From Nostoc sp. CHAB 5834 (GTDB taxonomy: Bacteria; Cyanobacteriota; Cyanobacteriia; Cyanobacteriales; Nostocaceae), in the NCBI GenBank assembly GCA_020829485.1, contig JAIVFU010000102.1:1-22673 (forward strand): a DNA stretch of 22,673 nucleotides. The letters are read 5' to 3'. The notes beneath the pieces were generated by a model, which was not told where the DNA came from, made no database searches, and worked only from the letters and a program-made list of their open reading frames with translations. This document shows, piece by piece, positions 7,901-14,686 of this stretch. The position numbers and the translations under genes are program-made. How positions within the stretch are numbered: the first letter of the stretch is position 1; each line of letters starts with the position of its first letter.

Positions 7901-8918
7901 CTAGCCAGCCACAAATACCAATGGCTAAACCCAACTGCGTGACATCTACCTTGGCAACAAAAATCGCCCGCACTAGCAGCACTATCAGAGCATAAATAAT
8001 TACAGTTGCAGATAAACTAATACTTAAGAGTTGGCGTAGGCGTAGCCCGTCGTAGACATCGCGCCGATCTTCCTCACTAATAGGATTAGGCTGTTGGTAA
8101 TTGTGATAAACGGTAATTATAGTTGTGCCGATCATTGCCACATAAACGGCAATCAAGGGAAATCCTTTTAATTGCCAACCCCAATGCAAATAACTCAGCC
8201 CCAGAATATTTATTAGAGGTAATTTCCCGGTAAGTAAATTGGGAAAAATACTGCGATTTTTGGAGAGTAAAATAGTTATAGCAGTAAGGCTAGGACAGGC
8301 GATCGCAACTACAATCCAATCCAAAGGATTTTGCCACAACCGAAAGCTATCCATTGCCCAAAAGTTCACTGGGACTAACAAAAGGGTGACAATCAGCAAT
8401 GTCTGAGCCGTCAATCTGAGGTTGCTTTGCCTAGTAGCCCAAAAGCTTAATCCCCAGAAACTCAAAGTATAAGCAAATAAAACTCCATACTGTCCAGAAG
8501 CAGGAAACCTCTCCCACTGACTCGCAGCCAGTACCCCAGAGGACACCACTACTAAGAATACTCCTAGAAAAAGCAGCCAACGGACACTCAGTTCTGCCCC
8601 TAATGACTGCAACATTGTGCTGATAAAGTTGGGTTTAGCTGGTTTTTGCTGCGGTGGTTGTCTACGGCTATTAGATTGTAAAGCTGCTACGGGCAACTGC
8701 TGCACTGAATCAGAAGTTACAAAGGCTACCTTTGTTTCAGCTTCAGGCTGGGGTTGCAACACCACTGTACACACCAGGAATTCTCGGCATAGCTGCTTGA
8801 CTTGGGTATCGGATATCAAACCTAAGCGCAGCCATATATCTAGTCCTTCTAATAACTGAGGATGGGAAGATGGTAGCCTAAGTTCAAATTTTAGCGGGCG
8901 CTCAAGGGGCGATGACAT
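4974..8918 (-). CDS. Very large polytopic membrane protein, DUF2157-like N-terminus
   Basis: This is a protein of about 1,314 residues made almost entirely of hydrophobic segments, roughly 30 or more candidate transmembrane helices, so it is an integral membrane protein. The start is placed at ATG 8918 (MSSPLERPLKFELRLP), since the upstream GTG at 8990 adds an atypical tail. The N-terminal 50 residues (LEGLDIWLRLGLISDTQVKQLCREFL) resemble the short helical start of DUF2157 proteins, and a proline/lysine linker precedes the first helices. Two linkers between helices contain DNA repeats in frame: a serine/proline run from the 9-bp tandem at 7822-7857, and DVYDGLRLR from the palindromic repeat at 8034-8062. 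No catalytic motif is evident. Function unknown; transport or envelope assembly are possibilities. The glycosyltransferase upstream is on the same strand, 293 bp away. Confidence 0.8.
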   Translation of the reverse strand: MSSPLERPLKFELRLPSSHPQLLEGLDIWLRLGLISDTQVKQLCREFLVCTVVLQPQPEAETKVAFVTSDSVQQLPVAALQSNSRRQPPQQKPAKPNFISTMLQSLGAELSVRWLLFLGVFLVVVSSGVLAASQWERFPASGQYGVLFAYTLSFWGLSFWATRQSNLRLTAQTLLIVTLLLVPVNFWAMDSFRLWQNPLDWIVVAIACPSLTAITILLSKNRSIFPNLLTGKLPLINILGLSYLHWGWQLKGFPLIAVYVAMIGTTIITVYHNYQQPNPISEEDRRDVYDGLRLRQLLSISLSATVIIYALIVLLVRAIFVAKVDVTQLGLAIGICGWLVTWLAQQGETIQNYSPSSPPSPSSPSSLLLWERLGGTLLFLGWLVSVVNYPWQAIAVSALGLWFVGNRLRQYSLKLDFAAVFVIGLQMICLGWRLVPDSLQKLAIATATQLTNSQNEPWALLSIALFPYIILMVALTDRLHRTEKRELAKFGELLTLLFGAFLTSLALVNPALRSLNLLFSTTTLAFVTKRRSPASLPLIYLTHIMGVLTFCFTINWLLPTLSQPAWAGILLALMVAEWVFSLSEGLWRHSAWYIGLGLAAASFFLLWMNAESSWYGIANGQAHWGVLWLVTPITLTGVASATIIERRLTSRYLSVLAVGVAQLLTLQLPETRLIGLAVGTGLMFANTRYLRNQISAVITEGFLLSFIVALLWVGVPGLPRLALGGWFVVGAIAILILWLTRTFLNQRGNELAIIYAAASDKWAIALCGFELFGLTLHSILIYSGFITSGFLYLAATAITLIAIVYRSWRQPTNWAFYGIGWCLELLTAQVLGFGEHSTVRIAIANIALGLIAQLVGEWWRRRHQLERLPSSFHILPLVYGAFSVLLRVNTFTEWTGLYSLGVALIIIGVGRRREDFKPLLYLGIIGVSISAYELLFYQMSQASGGALGDGLIAMSALGASIMYAYRILSPRLVSYLRLTPQELKGIAHIHWAWSSCLLMAAIPLPIGVNRLVGLGTGVFLIRYAIFQGRNLQTSPSIFGGITIAEMWVYLGLLEVAGMRVYWRETAVGKFWAGPLVPWNGAIACVVAYFLYILPWESWGWSKRPWQQAAYIIPLIILWETRLQTYPITLLLAAGFYIFLAKVGENIRFTYVSVALIDWALYRWFDSLRLIDALWYVAPIGLSLLYIAQVDTQLKLPEYKVARHILRVLGSGLICGWAILFHQNPAWIPGIFSLIAIFAGLALRVRAFLYIGTATFLITTIYQSVIFSLQYSFLKWVIGLLVGILLIYIAANFETRRAQITSLIRSAIDEFQSWE
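7822..7857. repeat. Four 9-bp tandem repeats inside the membrane-protein gene
   Basis: GATGAGGGA is repeated at 7822, 7831, 7840 (as GATGGGGGA) and 7849. On the coding (minus) strand it yields a serine/proline run in a loop. Nine bases keep the frame. Confidence 0.85.
8034..8062. repeat. Dispersed GCGTAGGCGTAGCCCGTCG-type repeat inside a coding region
   Basis: This 29-bp segment matches the style of a repeat normally seen between cyanobacterial genes (its reverse complement begins GCGATGTCTACGACGGGCTA). Here it is read in frame on the minus strand as DVYDGLRLR within a hydrophilic linker. Confidence 0.65.
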
Positions 8919-9095
8919 AAGCGGCGGCAGTATAACTATATACTTAATTTTGCATTTAATTAAAGTATATTTTGGCTCTAATTGTGCCACTTATTAGGCT
9001 CATTGATTTAATTTTTAACGGAGTGCGGAGTTTAGGTAAATTTTGTTATCGCAATTCTCATTTGAATGAGTCCATCTAGTAGGGACGTGGCATTG

Positions 9096-9204
9096 CCCAT
9101 AGGTATGTGTCAACTTAACGTAAAAGCTATAGCAATCTGATTTGATTTCTGAATCACTCGTAGAGGTAAAGGACTGAAGTTTTTTTCTTTACCTTACCTA
9201 TGGG
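9096..9204. repeat. Inverted-repeat-bounded intergenic segment
   Basis: CCCATAGGTA at 9096-9105 is exactly inverted as TACCTATGGG at 9195-9204, 109 bp end to end, between two same-strand genes. It may be a small MITE-like element. There is no ORF and no obvious T-tract terminator for the glycosyltransferase gene that ends at 9212. Confidence 0.45.
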
Positions 9205-9211
9205 AGAACCA

Positions 9212-10795
9212 CTATATTTTCCAGAGTAAGTCATTTATCTGCTGTAATTTTGAGTTATAAATTTTCTCAATTCCAGCTTTTAAGAAGTCAGAGGGACTAA
9301 ATAAGAATATGTCACTAAATCCATTAGTAATTTCAGGTAATTGATTTTCCTGGACAATTTGAAATCGCACTTTTGGATCAACTAAGTGACCAAGAATTTG
9401 TATTGATGGAATTATGCTATCATCAGTAATTAAAAGTGGTTTATTACCTCGACTGACCATGTTAGCAATTTTGGGCAATTCTTGGTATTTTTCTGGGAAT
9501 TTGTTCCACCACATCTGGGCTTGAGAACTGATAGTACAAGATATGATTCCGCTAATAATTACCATGAACGCTACAAGTGACCAGAGCTTTTTTTGCCAAA
9601 TTTTACTATAAATAGACGTGAGTTTAGTGCTAAATAAGTAAGCAACAGCTAACTGTATACCTAAAACTGAGGGAAGTGTATATCGACTAGTAGCGTATCG
9701 TTTTTCAAAGACGAAATCCACTATCAGTAAGGGAAGCCCTACAGATCCAATCAAAGTCAAGACAAATAACCAAACTTCCTTAGAGGTTCTTCGACAGAGA
9801 ACATAAATTGAGTAGAGTATTAAAGCTAAAATAATTAAAATTAAAGGAATTAAAACAATCTTAAGTATTCTTGGCTCGCTAGGGCTAATACCTAAATCAA
9901 GGAATGTACGACTAAAGATTCCAGCCCACCTTATAGCTGATGCAAATAATGTTTGTTTAACATTCGCCCAAGTTACTGCTTCTGACTGAGGGTTGGTAAT
10001 AATAATCCAAATCCAAGGTACGAAAGTTATAAATCCCGCAAGCGATGATAACAAGTAAGAAATCAATGTTTTAGTCAATCGCAAGCGTTCGATTATAATT
10101 ACATAAATTGCCTGTGCAAAAGCAACCAAGCTAAAAAATATATGACTATAAAACCCTAAAGATAATGCTGCTGCATAAATGCACCAACTATCCTTTGTTT
10201 TAAGACGCATAGCTCGCAGCAGTGCTACGCTCGATATTAAAATGCTTACTATCCATAAACTATATGCTCGTACTTCTTGTGCATACACCACATGAATAGG
10301 TGAAACGGCTACCAACGCGATGGCTATCCACCCTACTAGTGAAGACTCAAATAATTCTTGGCATAGCAAATAAATACAAGGAAAGGTAAGCAGACTAATA
10401 AATGCCGAAAAACTTCTTGTCACTGCTACAGAATTGCCAAACCACTCTAACCAAAATCGGTTCATCACAATGTATAGTGGCAAAATCTGTGAGTCTTCTA
10501 AAATCATCCCTTTAATTGTATCAATTACGTTTTTTTCATTATTTGGATACTGGTATTTATGCAAATCTTCTATAGTGAGCAAACGACCATTACTTAACTG
10601 CTCATTCATTTCTGACTTCATATAGCCAGATATCCGTAATGATGAGAAAACTTCATCGCCCCAATAAAGTTTTTTATCAATATTAACGAAACGAAAAAAT
10701 ACACCTATTACTAATAGGATTATGATTAAAAAACGTAGTGAAGATTGAGAAATAAACCAGTTGTTTGAAAATTGCTTTTTCATGTAGTTTTCCAT
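9212..10795 (-). CDS. GT39/ArnT-type polyprenyl-phosphate-dependent membrane glycosyltransferase
   Basis: This is a 527-residue polytopic protein of the PMT_2 (GT39/GT83) class, which transfers a sugar from a polyprenyl phosphate donor onto protein or lipid on the outer face of the membrane. The first membrane helix spans about 20-37. It is followed by the family's acidic pair D47-E48 in YWGDEVFSS, the expected catalytic position in the first periplasmic loop. A second loop motif appears at D101-SQILPLYIVMNRFW. The HxxYAQEVRAYSL signature is at about 168-180, and repeated hydrophobic helices follow to about 420. The soluble C-terminal portion is about 100 residues. ATG 10795 follows a GAGG; a second ATG four codons later is possible. 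The acceptor and sugar are unknown. The large membrane protein downstream lies on the same strand. Confidence 0.85.
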   Translation of the reverse strand: MENYMKKQFSNNWFISQSSLRFLIIILLVIGVFFRFVNIDKKLYWGDEVFSSLRISGYMKSEMNEQLSNGRLLTIEDLHKYQYPNNEKNVIDTIKGMILEDSQILPLYIVMNRFWLEWFGNSVAVTRSFSAFISLLTFPCIYLLCQELFESSLVGWIAIALVAVSPIHVVYAQEVRAYSLWIVSILISSVALLRAMRLKTKDSWCIYAAALSLGFYSHIFFSLVAFAQAIYVIIIERLRLTKTLISYLLSSLAGFITFVPWIWIIITNPQSEAVTWANVKQTLFASAIRWAGIFSRTFLDLGISPSEPRILKIVLIPLILIILALILYSIYVLCRRTSKEVWLFVLTLIGSVGLPLLIVDFVFEKRYATSRYTLPSVLGIQLAVAYLFSTKLTSIYSKIWQKKLWSLVAFMVIISGIISCTISSQAQMWWNKFPEKYQELPKIANMVSRGNKPLLITDDSIIPSIQILGHLVDPKVRFQIVQENQLPEITNGFSDIFLFSPSDFLKAGIEKIYNSKLQQINDLLWKI

Positions 10796-10802
10796 TTCCT
10801 CA

Positions 10803-11056
10803 AAGCCTTAATAAATGGTGGTGTAATTTTATTATCGCCAGAATCGTTTATTAAGAGGCATTTTGCTTCCAATGCTACTTTCAAAGATTTTGCAATATAC
10901 TACAACTATTTTTGGTCAACAGCTAAATTCAGTTTCAGGTTAATCAAAAAATTGCAACTTGTAGATATTGTCACCCACTTTGATAAGGATGAATCATTAG
11001 ATAAAATATTTGTATCCACATTAGAGGCAATGGAAAAATTTGTAGTAGCCTTTTAG
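10803..11056 (+). pseudogene. Possible decayed gene fragment
   Basis: A + frame open to the TAG at 11054-11056 encodes a protein-like C-terminus (LIKKLQLVDIVTHFDKDESL, then IFVSTLEAMEKFVVAF) with balanced codon use. Its only upstream start is a TTG at 10772 inside the divergent glycosyltransferase gene, so a genuine 5' end is missing. I do not recognise the family. It may be the tail of a lost gene or chance. Confidence 0.3.
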
Positions 11057-11239
11057 TAATGACAAAAGAAAATTTCTATATCCAAATATAAAAAAGACAA
11101 AGATTTTAATCAGGATAAAATTCTGTATAAATATTTGAGCTAAAATTTTATGAATATGAGTTTCAAGTATTTTGCAGCTTTTAGCAAAATATCCCATATT
11201 TAATCAATACATTCGCCAAATCGAAAAATACCTCGATTC

Positions 11240-11326
11240 GTAGGTTGGGTTGAGGCACGAAACCCAACAAATACGTTGGGTTTTGCTTCCCTACGGGACG
11301 CTACGCGATCGCTCAACCCAACCTAC
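11240..11326. repeat. Dispersed GTAGGTTGGGTTGAG palindrome
   Basis: GTAGGTTGGGTTGAG (11240-11254) is exactly inverted at 11312-11326. A nested pair AAACCCAAC/GTTGGGTTT occurs at 11260-11268 and 11275-11283. The spacer also contains CCCTACGGGACGCTACGCGA, a motif of another common cyanobacterial repeat. It is a typical intergenic element with no coding content. Confidence 0.8.
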
Positions 11327-11736
11327 AAAAAAATGGTGAAGGTATTGTTAATACAATGTTTATTTGCCATCGTATAATATAGTACAAATTGAGCTAAATG
11401 TAAAATACTTGTGTTAAAAAGAAAAAGATTTTATAAAGTTTATATGGAAATACTATAAATACGCCTTTGAGTAAAATTGAAACCAAGCCGAAGATGCTGA
11501 GTGTAGTTTATCGAGTAGACTAAGCTAGCGATCGCCCCGATGGAAGGGGGCAGGGGAGAATACTAATGACTAATGACTAATTACCATCTTCCAGTAATAG
11601 AATTAATAACGAACCCTTTGTAAAGCTTTCAACTATCAAAAGATAGAAGCTTTAGTAACAGATTTTACCGAATGTCAGTAAATCGAAATCTGACCCCAAG
11701 TAGGCTTGTAGCATATTAAACGCTTGTAAGATTTTT

Positions 11737-13848
11737 ATGACTTCCCGTATTCGCTTTTTGATGTGCCCTCCTGACCACTACGATGTAGACTATGTGATTA
11801 ATCCTTGGATGGAAGGGAATATTCACAAGTCATCGCGCGATCGCGCCGTGGAACAGTGGCAGGGACTACACCAGATCCTTAAAGAACACGCCATTGTAGA
11901 CTTAGTACCACCTGAAAAAGGCTGGCCAGATTTGGTTTTTACCGCCAACGCTGGCTTGGTACTGGGGAATACTGTTGTTCTCAGTCGCTTTTTACACAAA
12001 GAACGTCAGGGAGAGGAGCCTTTCTTCAAACAATGGTTTGAGGCAAATGGTTATACAGTCAATGAACTTCCCAAAGATTTGCCCTTTGAGGGAGCAGGGG
12101 ACGCACTGCTGGATCGAGAAGGACGCTGGTTATGGGCGGGATATGGTTTCCGCTCGGAATTAGATTCTCACCCTTATTTAGCTAAATGGCTGGATATTGA
12201 GGTGCTATCCCTGCGACTCATAGACGAACGTTTTTATCACTTGGATACCTGTTTTTGCCCCTTAGCAAATGGCTATTTGCTATATTATCCAGGCGCTTTT
12301 GATTCTTACTCCAACCGCTTAATTGAAATGCGAGTTGCACCTGAAAAGCGAATCGCACTTGAAGAGGGTGATGCAGTCAACTTCGCTTGTAATGCGGTGA
12401 ATGTAGATAGCATCGTCATCATGAACAAGGCGAGTGATGCTTTAAAAACCCGCCTAGCAAATGTAGGTTTCCAAGTGCTGGAAACACCGCTTACCGAATT
12501 TCTCAAAGCTGGCGGTGCAGCTAAATGCTTAACTTTGCGGGTAACAGAACCAGTTAGAGATGAAATTCATGCCAATGTCTCGGTAGAAAGCCGTGTCATT
12601 CGCATGGAGGGACACTTGCTCGACGCAGGCTTAATTAACCGCGCTTTGGATTTAATTATAGACGCTGGGGGAAGCTTCAAAGTCCTGAATTTTAACTTGG
12701 GAGAACAGCGCCAAAGTACCTCAGCCGCCGAGGTTAGAGTATCAGCGCCATCCCATGAGGTGATGGAAGAGATTATCTCCCGGTTGATTGATTTGGGTGC
12801 TGTAGATTTACCACACGATGAGCGAGACGCTAAACTCGAGCCGGTAATCCAAGATGGTGTTGCGCCCGATGATTTCTACGTCAGTACAATTTATCCCACC
12901 GAAGTCCGAATTAATGGCCAGTGGGTGAAGGTGGAAAATCAACGGATGGATGGCGCGATCGCAATTATCCAAACTGCTAATGGCTTAGTTGCTCGGTGTA
13001 AAATACTACGCGATTTAAAAGTTGGCGAACAGGTAATTGTAGACGTGTTAGGTATCCGCACCATCCGCAAAACTGAATCACGCGAACTCCGCAGCACGCA
13101 AGAATTCAGCTTTATGTCGGCGGGGGTTTCTAGCGAACGGCGCGTGGAATTGGTTGTTGAGCAAGTAGCTTGGGAATTGCGGAAAATCCGCGATGCTGGT
13201 GGTAAGGTAGTTGTCACGGCTGGCCCAGTGGTGATTCACACAGGTGGCGGTGAACACCTAGCGCAACTGGTTCGGGAAGGATACGTGCAAGCGTTGCTGG
13301 GTGGTAATGCGATCGCTGTTCACGACATCGAGCAAAATATCATGGGCACTTCCTTAGGTGTAGACATGAAGCGGGGTGTCGCCGTGCATGGTGGACACCG
13401 CCATCACCTGAAGGTAATTAATAGTATTCGCCGTTATGGCAGCATTCATAAAGCTGTAGAGGCGGGGGCAATTAAAAGTGGCGTAATGTATGAGTGTGTC
13501 CACAATAATGTGCCTTTTGTACTTGCGGGATCGATTCGGGATGACGGGCCTTTGCCTGATACCGTAATGGATTTGATTCAAGCACAGGAGGAATATGCTA
13601 AACATCTAGAAGGTGCGGAGATGATTTTGATGCTGTCATCGATGCTGCACTCCATTGGCGTGGGAAATATGACTCCAGCTGGGGTGAAAATGGTGTGTGT
13701 GGATATTAATCCAGCTGTGGTGACTAAGTTAAGCGATCGCGGTTCTGTAGAATCGGTGGGTGTGGTGACAGATGTGGGATTATTCTTGAGTCTGTTGATT
13801 CAGCAGTTGGATAAGTTGACAAGTCCTTATGTTAATAAGGTAGGTTAG
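11737..13848 (+). CDS. agrE: Bifunctional arginine dihydrolase / ornithine cyclodeaminase (AgrE/ArgZ)
   Basis: This is a 703-residue protein matching the cyanobacterial AgrE/ArgZ architecture. The N-terminal domain (about 1-275) is an amidinotransferase-fold arginine dihydrolase, converting arginine to ornithine, ammonia and CO2. Residues seen at the family's known positions include N22, N71, E118, D122, H168 and the nucleophile C264 in GGAAKCLTLR. Residues about 285-365 form the LOR linker domain. The C-terminal part (about 380-690) is the LOR/SDH-like Rossmann region (for example GGKVVVTAGPVVIHTGG and MVCVDINPAVV), which in Anabaena AgrE makes proline from ornithine. The pathway role is arginine catabolism and the ornithine-ammonia cycle, including use of nitrogen released from cyanophycin. 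A DUF2085 gene follows 42 bp downstream. No key residue appears lost. ATG 11737 gives the normal N-terminus. Confidence 0.93.
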   Translation: MTSRIRFLMCPPDHYDVDYVINPWMEGNIHKSSRDRAVEQWQGLHQILKEHAIVDLVPPEKGWPDLVFTANAGLVLGNTVVLSRFLHKERQGEEPFFKQWFEANGYTVNELPKDLPFEGAGDALLDREGRWLWAGYGFRSELDSHPYLAKWLDIEVLSLRLIDERFYHLDTCFCPLANGYLLYYPGAFDSYSNRLIEMRVAPEKRIALEEGDAVNFACNAVNVDSIVIMNKASDALKTRLANVGFQVLETPLTEFLKAGGAAKCLTLRVTEPVRDEIHANVSVESRVIRMEGHLLDAGLINRALDLIIDAGGSFKVLNFNLGEQRQSTSAAEVRVSAPSHEVMEEIISRLIDLGAVDLPHDERDAKLEPVIQDGVAPDDFYVSTIYPTEVRINGQWVKVENQRMDGAIAIIQTANGLVARCKILRDLKVGEQVIVDVLGIRTIRKTESRELRSTQEFSFMSAGVSSERRVELVVEQVAWELRKIRDAGGKVVVTAGPVVIHTGGGEHLAQLVREGYVQALLGGNAIAVHDIEQNIMGTSLGVDMKRGVAVHGGHRHHLKVINSIRRYGSIHKAVEAGAIKSGVMYECVHNNVPFVLAGSIRDDGPLPDTVMDLIQAQEEYAKHLEGAEMILMLSSMLHSIGVGNMTPAGVKMVCVDINPAVVTKLSDRGSVESVGVVTDVGLFLSLLIQQLDKLTSPYVNKVG

Positions 13849-13858
13849 GAAAACGTAC

Positions 13859-13884
13859 CGCAGAGGCGCAGAGGGCGCAGAGAA
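13859..13884. repeat. Short CGCAGAGG tandem repeat between agrE and the DUF2085 gene
   Basis: Three near-identical 8-9 bp units (CGCAGAGG, CGCAGAGGG, CGCAGAGAA) fill most of the 42-bp gap. Similar CGCAGAG runs are dispersed in cyanobacterial intergenic DNA. Confidence 0.6.
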
Positions 13885-13890
13885 AGGGAG

Positions 13891-14427
13891 ATGACAAGAG
13901 TAGCTTTCAGTGAATTGCAGGTTAATTGGGTTAGTTTGATTGCTGATTTTTTGTTGGTAGGGATGGTTTTTGGCCCGCCTATCGCTCCCTTTTTGGCTGC
14001 GTCTAAAGTGTCTTTGCTTCCTGGGATTGCGGACATAATTTATTTCATGGGTAATCATGTCTGTCCGCAACCAGATATGGGGTTAGATTTAGCACCACCG
14101 TTTATTATGGCTGTGTGTATGCGGTGCTACGGCACTGTCACGGGTTTGTTGATTACTCGTCTGTTGTATGGGGTAACTGGTGGTAAGGGTTTTTACTGGT
14201 TGAATCAGTATGGCTGGGGTGGTGCGGCAATCGCAAGTGTGCTAATGATGGCTTATCCTTTGGAATTAGCAGCACAGATTTTCGGTTTGTGGAGTTTTAA
14301 TAACTATCTGGTTACGCCTTTTGGGTTGATTACGGGTTTGGCGTGGGGATTGTTTACCATGCCGATTTTGCATGGGTGGCAAAGACGGGGGGACACAGAT
14401 TTTAGTAATGAGCGATCGCCTGTATGA
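13891..14427 (+). CDS. DUF2085 family membrane protein
   Basis: This is a 178-residue integral membrane protein with about four helices (roughly 14-34, 66-92, 105-125 and 136-155). It carries the DUF2085 cysteine motifs: HVCPQPD at about 55-61 and the CMRCYG motif at about 76-81, which together could bind a metal or form a redox/disulphide site. The family's function is not established. The start at 13891 directly abuts a GGGAG, closer than usual for a ribosome binding site, so a start a little further in is possible. It lies 42 bp after agrE on the same strand and is probably read from the same transcript. A link to arginine metabolism is not supported by anything else in the sequence. Confidence 0.8.
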   Translation: MTRVAFSELQVNWVSLIADFLLVGMVFGPPIAPFLAASKVSLLPGIADIIYFMGNHVCPQPDMGLDLAPPFIMAVCMRCYGTVTGLLITRLLYGVTGGKGFYWLNQYGWGGAAIASVLMMAYPLELAAQIFGLWSFNNYLVTPFGLITGLAWGLFTMPILHGWQRRGDTDFSNERSPV

Positions 14428-14594
14428 TTTCAGATAATAGTGCCACAGCTACGCCCGTTGTAGCGATCGCTTTTGATCTAATTAATGCTGTGCCCTTACG
14501 AAAGATATGGTTTTTAACCTTATTACATATTTGGTATTTATTGTCAATGCGTAAGTCCTAGTTTTGTGGCATGGCTTTTTCCCTCACTTCCATT

Positions 14595-14617
14595 CCTCTC
14601 CGCCACGGGGGGAGAGG
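14595..14617. repeat. CCTCTCC/GGAGAGG hairpin downstream of the DUF2085 gene
   Basis: CCTCTCC (14595-14601) is inverted as GGAGAGG (14611-14617). Scattered T-runs (TTTTAGTTTTT) begin about 14 bases later, so it is only a weak terminator candidate. It may simply be a member of the common cyanobacterial CCTCTCC repeat family. Confidence 0.4.
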
Positions 14618-14686
14618 CTTTGAAACCCAGTTTTAGTTTTTCTCTGCTTGTATGAAACCACCCTGTTGCCCCTAATCCCCAACTTT

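Larger units (their letters stand above)
10796..11736. other. Intergenic region with possible gene remnant and repeats
   Basis: Apart from the possible remnant ending at 11056 and the palindrome at 11240-11326, I see no gene. 11057-11239 and 11330-11520 are AT-rich. A heptamer TAATGAC is repeated at 11564-11577, in the style of cyanobacterial short tandem repeats. The agrE promoter should lie in the last 200 bp. I found no convincing NtcA-type GTAN8TAC site there. Confidence 0.4.

Noticed and set aside
5267..8859. Several + ORFs of 66-80 codons and a minus ORF at 7609-7914
   Set aside because: They are antisense or out-of-frame shadows of the large membrane protein.
11400..11736. Possible NtcA (GTAN8TAC) site upstream of agrE
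   Set aside because: I looked for the motif and found no match with both halves at the required spacing.
12306..13605. Minus ORFs within agrE
   Set aside because: They are shadows of a gene with strong family identity on the + strand.
13780..14070. Minus ORFs over the agrE end and DUF2085 start
   Set aside because: The + strand carries recognised proteins here. The minus frames include the CGCAGAG repeat read backwards.
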